Source: Actinocorallia herbida
GTDB taxonomy: Bacteria > Actinomycetota > Actinomycetes > Streptosporangiales > Streptosporangiaceae
DNA length: 64,000 bases
Reading direction: 5' to 3'
NCBI RefSeq assembly: GCF_003751225.1
Contig: NZ_RJKE01000001.1
Location: 7,378,001-7,442,000, forward strand
Shown: piece by piece, positions 24,740-32,353 of the stretch
Numbering within the stretch: position 1 is the first letter of the stretch
How the letters are laid out: the number at the start of each line of letters is the position of its first letter
The notes under the pieces: model-generated
Databases searched by the model: none
Told to the model about the DNA's origin: nothing
What the model saw: only the letters and a program-made list of their open reading frames with translations
Program-made: the position numbers and the translations under genes

Positions 24740-25252
24740 TTGCCCCGTCTGCTTGTCCTCACCGCGGCCGTCGCGGCGCTCGCCCTCACCGGCTGCACCG
24801 TGACCGGTTCCGACGGCGGACTCCTGCCCGATCCCTCGACGTCCGCGTCCGCCTCGGGCGACGCCTCCCCGGAGAGCGCCGCCCCCGAGAGCGCCGACCC
24901 CGCCGGCATCGCCGAGTCCGGAGGCCCGCAACCGGTCCCGGCGGCGAGCTCGCCCACCGCGGTCATGTTCGCCGACGCCAGGGAGGCCGTCACCATCCTG
25001 CTCAGGGCGCGGATCGCGGACGACAAGACCGCCGCGCTGACGGCGGCGGGACCCCGCACGGTGGAGAAGGTCTTCGCCACCGCCGCGCCGCTCTCCGACG
25101 AGCTCGACGGCTGTGTGGCGGGCAGCGAACACGGCTACAGCTACGCCTTCGACTGCTACCGGAGGTACGAGGGCGGCTCGAACCACTACCTGGTCGACCC
25201 CTATCCGGCCACCGGCTGGCGCGTGGTGAACTACGAGGCGATCGCCGACTGA
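24740..25252 (+). CDS. putative lipoprotein, 170 aa
   Basis: The signal sequence MPRLLVLTAAVAALALTGC has a good lipobox (LTGC, Cys 19). It is followed by a Ser/Ala/Pro-rich linker (about 20-75) and a compact C-terminal domain with two cysteines (LDGCVAG and AFDCYRR) likely forming a disulphide. The TTG start has GAGG four bases upstream. I do not recognise the domain. It is 69 bp upstream of an aldehyde dehydrogenase gene, whose regulatory palindrome fills the gap. Confidence 0.65.
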   Translation: MPRLLVLTAAVAALALTGCTVTGSDGGLLPDPSTSASASGDASPESAAPESADPAGIAESGGPQPVPAASSPTAVMFADAREAVTILLRARIADDKTAALTAAGPRTVEKVFATAAPLSDELDGCVAGSEHGYSYAFDCYRRYEGGSNHYLVDPYPATGWRVVNYEAIAD

Positions 25253-25260
25253 CGTCCCAG

Positions 25261-25320
25261 GGTTCCCTTCCCCTCACAAACAAGCGTACGCTTGGTCCGC
25301 TATCTCGCGGGAAGGGAACC
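25261..25320. promoter_or_regulatory. 60-bp nested palindromic leader before the aldehyde dehydrogenase
   Basis: The outer arms GGTTCCCTTCCC (25261-25272) and GGGAAGGGAACC (25309-25320) are exact 12-bp inverted repeats. Nested inside is a perfect 14-bp palindrome, CAAGCGTACGCTTG (25281-25294), of the type bound by TetR repressors. The right outer arm contains the ribosome site and ends one base before the ATG at 25322. In RNA starting upstream of the left arm, the ribosome site would be paired. Confidence 0.65.
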
Positions 25321-25321
25321 G

Positions 25322-26767
25322 ATGACCGAGATCAAGACCTATGCGCACCTGATCGGCGGCGAACTGCGCACCTCGGCGCAGACCCTGGACTCGGTCGATC
25401 CGGCCACCGGACAGGTATGGGCGCGCATTCCCCGGGGCACCGCCCAGGACGCCGACGACGCGGTCGCCGCGGCCAAGAAGGCGTTCCCGAGGTGGTCGGG
25501 GATGTCCGCGGCGGCCCGGACCTTCATGCTCCGCAAGGTCGCCGAGGTCTTCACCGCGAACGCCAAGGAGCTGGCCGAACTCGAGACCCGCGACAACGGC
25601 CGGATCATCAACGAGACCTCCAAACTCGACCTGCCCGGCATGACCTACCTGTGGCAGAACGCCGCGGGCGAGGCCGCCCAGGCCGTCGAGGGCAAGTCGG
25701 TGATCTTCGGCCCGGGAAGCATGGGCTATACCCGGCGCGAGCCTTACGGCGTCGTCGTCGGGATCATCCCGTGGAACTCCCCCATCTCGACGTTCTCCGC
25801 GAAGGCCGCCTACGCGCTCGCCGCGGGCAACACCGTGGTGATCAAGCCCGCCGAGCAGGCCACCGTCTCGATGCTGCGGCTCGCCGAACTGCTCAAGGAC
25901 GTGCTGCCCAAGGGCGTGCTCAACATCGTCTCCGGGCTCGGCGAGGAGGTCGGCGACCGGCTCGTCCGGCACAAGGACGTCGGCCGGGTCAGCCTCACCG
26001 GCTCCACCGAGACCGCGAAGATCATCACCCGCGCGTCCACCGACGCGCTCAAGCCCCTCGCGCTGGAGCTCGGCGGCAAGTCGCCCAACATCGTCTTCGC
26101 CGACGCCGACCTCGACAAGGCGGCCGAGGGCGTCTCCACCCGCGCGATCTTCACCGGCAACGCGGGCCAGGCCTGCCTCGCGGGCTCCCGCATCCTCGTC
26201 CAGCGGCCCGTCTACGACGAGCTCATCGCCAAGGTGAAGGAGCGGATGGCCGCGATCCGCCTCGGCGACCCCCAGTCGCCCGAGACGACCATGGGCCCGA
26301 TCGTCTCCCGTGAGCAGTACGACCGCGTCGTCTCCTACATCGAGCTCGGCCAGAAGGAGGGCGCCGAACTCCTTTACGGCGGCCGCCACGGCGCCGAACT
26401 CGTCGCCGAGGAGTTCGCCGGAGGCTACTGGGTGGAGCCCACCCTCCTGGCGACCCCCGACAACTCCCTGCGCGTCTGCCAAGAGGAGATCTTCGGCCCC
26501 GTCGCCGTCGTCCTGCCCTTCGACACCTACGAAGAGGCCATCGCGATAGCCAACGACTCCCCTTACGGCCTCGCCTCCGGAGTCTGGACCACGTCCCTGG
26601 CCACCGCCCAGCGCGCCGCCCAGGACATCCAGGCGGGCTACGTCTGGGTCAACACCTTCCGCCGCGTCGCCCCCGGCCTCCCCTTCGGCGGCTGGAACGA
26701 CAGCGGCTACGGCCACGACGCTCTCCTCGACAACACCCGGGAGAAGAGCGTCGTCCTCGACCTCTAG
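25322..26767 (+). CDS. NAD(P)-dependent aldehyde dehydrogenase, 481 aa
   Basis: Oxidises an aldehyde to the acid. Conserved parts are PWNSPISTFSAKAAYALAAG, the Rossmann region SLTGSTETAK, the general base in LELGGKSPN, the nucleophilic Cys in NAGQACLAGSR and EEIFGPVAVVLPF. Length is standard. The C-terminus NDSGYGHDALLDNTREKSV is that of the betaine/aldehyde dehydrogenase-like group; the substrate cannot be fixed. I chose ATG 25322, which has GGGAAGG directly upstream, over an in-frame GTG or CTG further up. Confidence 0.9.
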   Translation: MTEIKTYAHLIGGELRTSAQTLDSVDPATGQVWARIPRGTAQDADDAVAAAKKAFPRWSGMSAAARTFMLRKVAEVFTANAKELAELETRDNGRIINETSKLDLPGMTYLWQNAAGEAAQAVEGKSVIFGPGSMGYTRREPYGVVVGIIPWNSPISTFSAKAAYALAAGNTVVIKPAEQATVSMLRLAELLKDVLPKGVLNIVSGLGEEVGDRLVRHKDVGRVSLTGSTETAKIITRASTDALKPLALELGGKSPNIVFADADLDKAAEGVSTRAIFTGNAGQACLAGSRILVQRPVYDELIAKVKERMAAIRLGDPQSPETTMGPIVSREQYDRVVSYIELGQKEGAELLYGGRHGAELVAEEFAGGYWVEPTLLATPDNSLRVCQEEIFGPVAVVLPFDTYEEAIAIANDSPYGLASGVWTTSLATAQRAAQDIQAGYVWVNTFRRVAPGLPFGGWNDSGYGHDALLDNTREKSVVLDL

Positions 26768-26824
26768 CCCTCGAGCCTCCCGACGGGACGCCGCGCCGCC
26801 TGGACAGCGGTGCGGCGTTCGCGG

Positions 26825-26854
26825 TTGGCCGCACCTCCGAAAACGGTTGATAAT
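26825..26854 (+). promoter_or_regulatory. promoter-like sequence upstream of the 26.9-kb membrane protein gene
   Basis: TTGGCC (26825-26830) and GATAAT (26849-26854, within TTGATAAT) are separated by 18 bp, a good match to the vegetative sigma-70 consensus in an otherwise GC-rich stretch. The predicted start is about 60 nt before the ATG at 26921. Confidence 0.5.
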
Positions 26855-26920
26855 GCTGCACTTCGCATGATCGGGACATCTCGGGTCGTTGGCCCGGCCG
26901 GTCGGGCGGGGGGAGGCGGG

Positions 26921-27454
26921 ATGACGCCGGATCGGATCGGGGTGCTGGTCGGGGCGGTCTTCGGACTGGTGTGGGTGGAGGTGAACGCGGGTGCCGCGGG
27001 TGCGCCGGTCGATCTGGTGCTGCGGATCGGCGGGGCCGTCGTCTTCCTCGCGGTGCTCGGCGGGCTGTGGCGGGCGCGGAAGACGCCGGCGCCGGACGAG
27101 GCGGGCAGGCCCGGCTTCGGCCCTGGTTACCGGCTGGTGCTGGCCGTCGAACTCGCCGCCTTCCTCGGCGGGAACGCGCTGCTCAACGGGCCCCTCGACC
27201 TGCCGGACGCGGTGCCCGCGTGGATCGCCTTCGTGGTCGGGGCGCACTTCGTCGCGCTCGCCCGGGTGTGGCGGGAGCCGTCGATCGGCTGGGTCGGCGG
27301 GGCCGCCGCGGTCCTCGGCGCGGTGGGCGTCGCCATGGCCGCGGCGGGCGCGTCCGGCGACGCCGTCGCGCTGACGTCCGGGGTGGGCACGGGCATCGTG
27401 CTCCTCGGCGGCTGCGGCTGGACCGTCCTGCGCGTCCCGGCGCGCGCGGCCTGA
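26921..27454 (+). CDS. hypothetical integral membrane protein, 177 aa
   Basis: Six hydrophobic helices can be seen (about residues 6-22, 28-47, 68-86, 95-112, 120-140 and 150-168), with short loops and a small charged segment after helix 2. GGGAGG lies just before the ATG. No domain is recognised by eye. It is convergent with the FAD-oxidoreductase gene and has a good promoter upstream, so it is likely monocistronic. Confidence 0.7.
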   Translation: MTPDRIGVLVGAVFGLVWVEVNAGAAGAPVDLVLRIGGAVVFLAVLGGLWRARKTPAPDEAGRPGFGPGYRLVLAVELAAFLGGNALLNGPLDLPDAVPAWIAFVVGAHFVALARVWREPSIGWVGGAAAVLGAVGVAMAAAGASGDAVALTSGVGTGIVLLGGCGWTVLRVPARAA

Positions 27455-27475
27455 CCGTCGGCGGCGGCCCGCGGA

Positions 27476-28762
27476 TCAGCTCGCGGAACGCCCTCCCACG
27501 GGAAGGCGCCGCCCGTCGTGGGCGGCGAGATCGGACTCGGCGAGGGCCGCGGCACGCCAGCCGCTGGTGAGTGCGCCCTGGACCGACGGGCTGTCGCGGT
27601 GGTCGCCGGCGACGTAGACCCCGTCGGCGACGCGGACGGGACGCCTGAGGCGGTGGGTCGGAGGTGACGCGTCCGGCAGGGCCTCCGGGATGCGGATCGT
27701 CGTCACGTGCTCCCAGTCCGCGGTCCGGGCGCCGTAGACACGGGCCAGCTCGATCCGGACGGCCCGCTCGTCGGCGTCGGCCGCGACGAGGGTCGAGGCG
27801 ATCAGGGAGCGGCCGGGCGGCGCGTAGGACGGGACCGCGTCGCTCACCACGACCGTGTTGACGACGCCGCCGCCCGACCGCCGTCCATCGCCGTTCACGT
27901 ACAGGATCGGCTCGACCGCGGGAGAGCGCGGAGCCGAGTGGTAAACGGTCGTCAGCGGGTGCATGCGGGGCGCCGGGAGGTCCGGCAGCAGGGCCGCGGC
28001 GGTCCGCGGATCGGTCGCCACGATGACGGCGCGGGCGGTGATCCGGCCGGCCGACGTCTGGACAGCCGTGCCGTCCAGGCGCTCCACCCGCTGGGACAGA
28101 TGGATCCAGCCGACCGGCAGCGGCGCGGCCAGCGCCTCGGGCACGGCGGCCACGCCCGCCTCGGGCAGCCCGATCCTGCCGCGCGCGAACGAGCGGACGA
28201 CCATCGCCAGGACGTGCTCGGAGACGCGCAGGTCCGGATCGCCGAAGACGCCCGCGAGATAGGGCCGGACCAGCCCGTCCATCATCTCCGGGGAGAGCCC
28301 GGCGAGCGCGGCCGCCGCGGTGCGCTCCGGCTCGGCCAGGACGCGTTCCGGCGGGAGCCCGGCGTAGCGGGCCAGCAGCGCCGCGAGCCTGGCCTGGTCG
28401 GCGGCCGAGCCGATCCGGTGCGCGGCGAGGCCCTGGAGCATCCCCGGAACGCCCCCGGGATCGCGCAGCGGATGCGCGTACCGGACGAGGCCGCTCCGGT
28501 GCCGCACCAGGACGCCCGCCCGAAAGAAGCCCATCCGCAGCGACGCGAGGTCGACCAGCGACGCCAGCCGCGGATACGCGGTGTTGACCACCTGGAACCC
28601 GCGGTCGACGGTGAAGCCGTCCACCGTGTCGGTGGCGACCCGCCCGCCGATCCGGTCGGCCGCCTCCAGCAGCAGGAAGTGGCGGCCCGACCGGTGCAGC
28701 CGCCGCGCCGCGGCCAGCCCTGCCATGCCCGCCCCGATGATCAGCACATCCGTATCCGTCAT
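27476..28762 (-). CDS. FAD-dependent amine-oxidase/protoporphyrinogen-oxidase-like oxidoreductase, 428 aa
   Basis: The N-terminal dinucleotide-binding motif is VLIIGAGMAGLAAARRL, with the second GG doublet motif RIGGRVATD that contacts FAD. The C-terminal FAD motif is VYVAGDHRDSPSVQGALTSG followed by GWRAA. The fold places it in the amine oxidase/phytoene desaturase superfamily. Neighbouring genes do not indicate the substrate. It is not the haem-pathway oxidase, for which a better candidate exists at 32.4-33.8 kb. Confidence 0.82.
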   Translation of the reverse strand: MTDTDVLIIGAGMAGLAAARRLHRSGRHFLLLEAADRIGGRVATDTVDGFTVDRGFQVVNTAYPRLASLVDLASLRMGFFRAGVLVRHRSGLVRYAHPLRDPGGVPGMLQGLAAHRIGSAADQARLAALLARYAGLPPERVLAEPERTAAAALAGLSPEMMDGLVRPYLAGVFGDPDLRVSEHVLAMVVRSFARGRIGLPEAGVAAVPEALAAPLPVGWIHLSQRVERLDGTAVQTSAGRITARAVIVATDPRTAAALLPDLPAPRMHPLTTVYHSAPRSPAVEPILYVNGDGRRSGGGVVNTVVVSDAVPSYAPPGRSLIASTLVAADADERAVRIELARVYGARTADWEHVTTIRIPEALPDASPPTHRLRRPVRVADGVYVAGDHRDSPSVQGALTSGWRAAALAESDLAAHDGRRLPVGGRSAS

Positions 28763-28820
28763 ACCGTGCGCTTACCCCCGGACAACCCGCCGTTTTCCCC
28801 TGTTCGGGTACGACTTCCCC

Positions 28821-29027
28821 ATGACCGAGTTCAGGAAGGGCGACCGCGTCAGGTGGAACTCCCACGGCTCCACCGCCGAAGGCACCGTCCTCAAGAAGAT
28901 CACTTCCGACACCGACGAGGCGGGCCGGACCGTCCGCGCCTCCCCTGACGAGCCGCAGTACCTCGTGCGCAGCGAGGCTTCCGGCGGCACGGCCGTCCAC
29001 CGACCCGAGGCGCTGCGCCGGGCCTAA
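28821..29027 (+). CDS. DUF2945 (hypervirulence-associated TUDOR-type) protein, 68 aa
   Basis: A small single-domain protein with the pattern FRKGDRVRWNSHGSTAEGTV, then KKITSDTD, QYLVRSEASGGTAVHRPEAL. This is the DUF2945 family, related to TUDOR-like folds; the biochemical role is unknown. No Shine-Dalgarno sequence precedes ATG 28821. It is divergent from the FAD-oxidoreductase gene and its stop overlaps the end of the convergent LigD-polymerase gene by 4 bp. Confidence 0.85.
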   Translation: MTEFRKGDRVRWNSHGSTAEGTVLKKITSDTDEAGRTVRASPDEPQYLVRSEASGGTAVHRPEALRRA

Positions 29028-30067
29028 TCCTTGGCCTTGCTCGGCTGGACGCGCTTCGGCTCGCCGGGCATCTTCGGATAGTTCGGTGGATAGGGCATGT
29101 CACCGAGGCCATGGTCCTTCTCGTCGCGGTCGGCCATGTCCAGCAGGGAATCCAGGGAGAAGGCGGCGTCGTCTATCGCGGCGTGCCTGTCGCCGACCTC
29201 GGCGAACCGGGCGGGCATCGTCTTCACGGTGAAGTCGGCGGGGTCGGCGTCGGCCAGCTCGTCCCAGAAGAGGGGCGCCGAGACCGGCGCGTTCGGACGG
29301 GCCCGGACACTGTAGGCCGAGGCGATCGTCCGGTCCCTGGCGTTCTGGTTGTAGTCGACGAAGACGGTCTCGCCGCGCTCCTCCTTCCACCACTTCGTCG
29401 TCACGGTGTCGGGCATCCGCCGCTCCAGCTCACGGCCGAGCGCCAGCGCGGCCCGGCGGACCTGGGTGAAACTCCACCGCGGCTCGATCCGGACATAGAT
29501 GTGCAGACCCCTGCCCCCTGACGTCTTGGGGAAGCCGGTCATGCCGAGTTCGTCCAGCAGGGGGAGCACGCCCTCCCGCGCGACCCGCACGGTGTCGGAG
29601 AAGTCGCGGCCGGGCTGCGGGTCGAGGTCGATCCGCAGCTCGTCGGGGTGGTCGACGTCGGCCGCGCGCACGGGCCACGGGTGGAAGGTGATCGTGCCGA
29701 GGTTCGCCGCCCAGGCGACGACGGCGAGCTCCGTCGGGCGCACCTCGTCGGCGGAACGGCCCGAGGGGAAGTCGATCTTCGCCGTACGAACATAGTCGGG
29801 CGCGCCTTTGGGGACCCGTTTCTGGTAGAACGCGTCGCCCCCGCTCGGGTCGGCCCGGGTGGACATGACGGCGCCCTCCACCACCCCTCCTGGCCAGCGC
29901 TCCAGCGTCGTCGGGCGTTCCCGCAGAGCGCGCAGGATGCCTTCGCCGACCGACAGGTAGTAGGAGACGAGGTCGAGCTTGGTCAGCCCCGCCTGGGGAA
30001 AGTACGGCTTGTCAGGGTTGGTTACCTTGACGATCCGGTCGCCCACCGGCAGTTCGAGGAAGGCCAT
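29024..30067 (-). CDS. stand-alone LigD-type DNA polymerase/primase domain, 347 aa
   Basis: Corresponds to the polymerase domain of bacterial LigD (archaeo-eukaryotic primase fold), which fills gaps and adds ribonucleotides in non-homologous end joining. Visible marks are VKVTNPDKPYFPQAGLTKLD, ERWPGGVVEG, FYQKRVPKGAPDYV, the catalytic acids in ELRIDLDPQPG, and KTSGGRGLHIYVRI followed later by TVFVDYNQNARDRTIASAYS. No ligase or phosphoesterase domain is fused. LigC is encoded about 4.4 kb away on the other strand. Confidence 0.9.
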   Translation of the reverse strand: MAFLELPVGDRIVKVTNPDKPYFPQAGLTKLDLVSYYLSVGEGILRALRERPTTLERWPGGVVEGAVMSTRADPSGGDAFYQKRVPKGAPDYVRTAKIDFPSGRSADEVRPTELAVVAWAANLGTITFHPWPVRAADVDHPDELRIDLDPQPGRDFSDTVRVAREGVLPLLDELGMTGFPKTSGGRGLHIYVRIEPRWSFTQVRRAALALGRELERRMPDTVTTKWWKEERGETVFVDYNQNARDRTIASAYSVRARPNAPVSAPLFWDELADADPADFTVKTMPARFAEVGDRHAAIDDAAFSLDSLLDMADRDEKDHGLGDMPYPPNYPKMPGEPKRVQPSKAKD

Positions 30068-30107
30068 GGTCCACGCTTACCCCCCGGGAACACCCGCAAC
30101 CCGCAGA

Positions 30108-30129
30108 AGGTTGCACCCGATGGCAACCT
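30108..30129. promoter_or_regulatory. dyad between the LigD-polymerase gene and msrB
   Basis: AGGTTGC (30108-30114) and GCAACCT (30123-30129) are exact 7-bp inverted arms with an 8-bp spacer, in the 83-bp divergent region. It is a possible operator for either gene. Confidence 0.4.
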
Positions 30130-30150
30130 CTGGCCGAGAAGGGAAGTAGC

Positions 30151-30558
30151 GTGCCGGGCATGGAGAAAGTCCACAAGACCGAGACCGAGTGGCGGGCGAT
30201 CCTCGACCCCGAGGAGTTCCGCGTCCTCCGCCAGGCGGGGACCGAGCGCCCCTACGTCGGCGAGTACACCGACACCAAGACCGTCGGCGTGTACCACTGT
30301 CGCGCCTGCGGGGCCGAGCTGTTCCGCTCGGAGACCAAGTTCGACAGCCACTGCGGCTGGCCGTCCTTCTACGCCCCGACCGACTCCGACGCGGTGATCC
30401 TGCGCGAGGACGACACCCTCGGCATGCGCCGCGTGGAAGTGCTGTGCGCGGCGTGTGATTCGCATCTCGGCCACGTCTTCCACGGCGAGGGCTACGGGAC
30501 GCCCACGGACGACCGGTTCTGCATAAACAGCGTCTCGCTCCGCCTCGAAGAGGCCTGA
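30151..30558 (+). CDS. msrB: peptide-methionine (R)-S-oxide reductase, 135 aa
   Basis: Repairs R-methionine sulphoxide in proteins. The two zinc-binding CxxC pairs are CRACGAELF and CAACDSHLGHV. The active-site segment is RFCINSVSLR, with the catalytic Cys, and the substrate pocket contains SHCGWPSFYAP. Length is standard for a single-domain MsrB. The GTG start at 30151 has GGGAAG four bases upstream; an in-frame ATG at 30160 is equally possible. It stands alone, with a VanZ gene downstream on its own promoter. Confidence 0.93.
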   Translation: MPGMEKVHKTETEWRAILDPEEFRVLRQAGTERPYVGEYTDTKTVGVYHCRACGAELFRSETKFDSHCGWPSFYAPTDSDAVILREDDTLGMRRVEVLCAACDSHLGHVFHGEGYGTPTDDRFCINSVSLRLEEA

Positions 30559-30666
30559 CGCACGACTCCGGGCCCTGTCCTGACCGGGCCCGGACACACC
30601 TTGACCCTCCCGTTCATCGAATATTGCACTGCCCGGCCGGGAATGAGCGTTTCCGGGAGGCCTACG

Positions 30667-31278
30667 GTGAGCGGCGAGACAGCGAAGGTGACGGGCACGG
30701 GACGGACCTGGTTCGGCCGGTCCAAGCCCACGGAGACGGCCCCGGTGGCGAAGCCTCCGGCCGCGCGGAGCAAGGCGCCGGGCAAGAAGGGTCGCGGCAT
30801 CGTGCGGCGGATCCTTCGATTCTTCACCGGAGTCATCACCTTGGCGGCTCTTGTGGTGTTCTGCTACTGGGCGTACCGGTTCACCCTGACGCCCGTCCCC
30901 GATCCGAACGGCTGGGCCGTCGGCAACGGCGAACCGGGCAAGACCCTGCGCTTCTACCTGGACCGGCCCAGCATCAAGGAGGCCGTCCACGCGATCGGCG
31001 GCAACCTGGCCCTGCTCGCGCCCCTCGGCGTCATGCTCCCGATCCTCTTCAAGTCGCTGCGCGGCCCCCTTCGCCTGACCATCGTCGGTGCCGTCCTCTC
31101 CTTCGGCATCGAGATAGTCCAGCACTTCGCCGTCAGCGGCCGCACCTTCGACGTCGACGACATCATCCTCAACTCGGTAGGCGTCCTCCTCGCCTACCTC
31201 CTCATCGGCCGCCGCGCCGCCCGCCTCGTCCACGGCCGCAAACCCACCCTGACCGCCCGCATCCTCCGCCGCGGGTGA
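30667..31278 (+). CDS. VanZ-family membrane protein, 203 aa
   Basis: A long basic cytoplasmic N-terminus (about 45 residues) precedes four transmembrane helices. The VanZ pattern is NLALLAPLGVMLPILFKSLR, then SFGIEIVQHFAVSGRTFDVD and DIILNSVGVLLAYLL. VanZ domains give low-level teicoplanin resistance in enterococci, but most family members have no known role. GTG 30667 has GGGAGG at 6 nt; an in-frame ATG at 30643 is the alternative. Confidence 0.82.
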   Translation: MSGETAKVTGTGRTWFGRSKPTETAPVAKPPAARSKAPGKKGRGIVRRILRFFTGVITLAALVVFCYWAYRFTLTPVPDPNGWAVGNGEPGKTLRFYLDRPSIKEAVHAIGGNLALLAPLGVMLPILFKSLRGPLRLTIVGAVLSFGIEIVQHFAVSGRTFDVDDIILNSVGVLLAYLLIGRRAARLVHGRKPTLTARILRRG

Positions 31279-31315
31279 CGGCCGGCCGACCGCGAGCCCT
31301 CGTGCCTCGACGAGC

Positions 31316-31347
31316 GGGTCCACGCCCGGGGCGGAGAGCGTGGACCC
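31316..31347. terminator. hairpin after the VanZ gene
   Basis: GGGTCCACGC and GCGTGGACCC form a perfect 10-bp stem with a 12-nt loop, 37 nt after the VanZ stop. It also lies just beyond the stop of the leftward P450 remnant, so it could act in both directions. Confidence 0.5.
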
Positions 31348-31353
31348 GTCGGG

Positions 31354-31509
31354 TCATTTGTCGAGGACCACGGGCAGGTCGTCGGCACCGCGGGCCGCGA
31401 TCCCGGCGTGGCGGACGGTTCCGGACCAGCCGACCCTGAGGCCGGGGAAACGCTCGAGCAGCACACCCATCGTGGCCGGGAGGAACTCCTGGAGAAGGTC
31501 GCGGGGGAC
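31354..31509 (-). pseudogene. remnant of a cytochrome P450 C-terminus
   Basis: In one frame, 51 codons end at a TGA (31356-31354) and read LLERFPGLRVGW, then AGIAARGADDLPVVLDK. This matches the last residues of actinobacterial P450s, where a helix ending in RFPxLRL is followed by a strand with RGxxxLPV. The frame is closed upstream by a TAA (31512-31510), and no haem-ligand motif is found in the adjoining 150 bp. I read it as the eroded 3' end of a lost P450 gene. Confidence 0.45.
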
Positions 31510-31613
31510 TTACCCGGTCGTCGGCTCCTCCCCCGGCTCCCGGTGATTCGATGACTTTCACAGCGGCGATCCGCACCGGATACCGCACTCTCACATTCCC
31601 CGAGAAAGACAGA

Positions 31614-31640
31614 GGCCGCGCCGCATGGTGCGGCACGGCC
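31614..31640 (-). terminator. terminator after hemQ
   Basis: On the leftward strand a hairpin of 5 bp, an internal 2x2 loop and 5 bp with a 3-nt loop is followed by the pyrimidine-rich run TCTGTCTTTCTC. It begins about 20 nt after the hemQ stop. Confidence 0.65.
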
Positions 31641-31660
31641 GGATGGTTCCGGGATGACCT

Positions 31661-32353
31661 TTAAGGCAGCTCGGTCACGAGTTCGGTGACGGACTTGCGG
31701 CGGCCCGTGTAGAACGGGATCTCCTCGCGGACGTGGCGACGGGTCTCCGAGGCGCGCAGGTGACGCATCAGGTCGACGATGCGGTACAGCTCATCGCCCT
31801 CGAAGGCGAGCATCCACTCGTAGTCGCCGAGGGCGAAGCTGGAGACCGTGTTCGCGCGGACGTCGGGATAGCCGCGGGCCATCTTGCCGTGCTCGGCGAG
31901 CATCTGGCGGCGCTCGGCGTCGGGCAGGAGATACCACTCGTACGAGCGGACGAACGGGTACACGCAGACGTAGGCGCGGGCCTCCTCCTCGGCGAGGAAC
32001 GCCGGGATGTGGCTCTTGTTGAACTCCGCCGGACGGTGCAGCGCCATGTTCGACCACACCGGGGTGGAGTTGCGGCCCAGTTCGGTGCGGCCGAAACGGT
32101 GGTAGACCTCCTGGAGGTCGTCGCTGCTCTCGGCGTGCCACCAGAACATGTAGTCGGCGTCGGCGCGCAGGCCCGCCACGTCGTACAGGCCGCGCGTCGT
32201 GACGTCCTTGGCCGCATAGCCGTCGAGGAGGTCCTGGACCTCGGTCGCGACCGCGCTGCGGTCTCCCTCGGGCAGGCCGTTCGCCTTGAACACCGACCAC
32301 ATGGTGTAGCGGATGACCTGGTTGAGGTCGCGGGCCTTGGGCTTGTCGGTCAC
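31661..32353 (-). CDS. hemQ: coproheme decarboxylase HemQ (chlorite dismutase family), 230 aa
   Basis: Converts coproheme III to haem b using hydrogen peroxide, the last step of the coproporphyrin-dependent haem route of Gram-positive bacteria. The chlorite-dismutase-like pattern is [20 protein letters not shown], then [33 protein letters not shown] with the reactive tyrosine, the [12 protein letters not shown] region with the proximal His, and [19 protein letters not shown]. The GTG start overlaps the hemY stop (GTGA), with GAGGGAAG upstream, so the two are coupled. Confidence 0.93.
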   Translation of the reverse strand: MTDKPKARDLNQVIRYTMWSVFKANGLPEGDRSAVATEVQDLLDGYAAKDVTTRGLYDVAGLRADADYMFWWHAESSDDLQEVYHRFGRTELGRNSTPVWSNMALHRPAEFNKSHIPAFLAEEEARAYVCVYPFVRSYEWYLLPDAERRQMLAEHGKMARGYPDVRANTVSSFALGDYEWMLAFEGDELYRIVDLMRHLRASETRRHVREEIPFYTGRRKSVTELVTELP

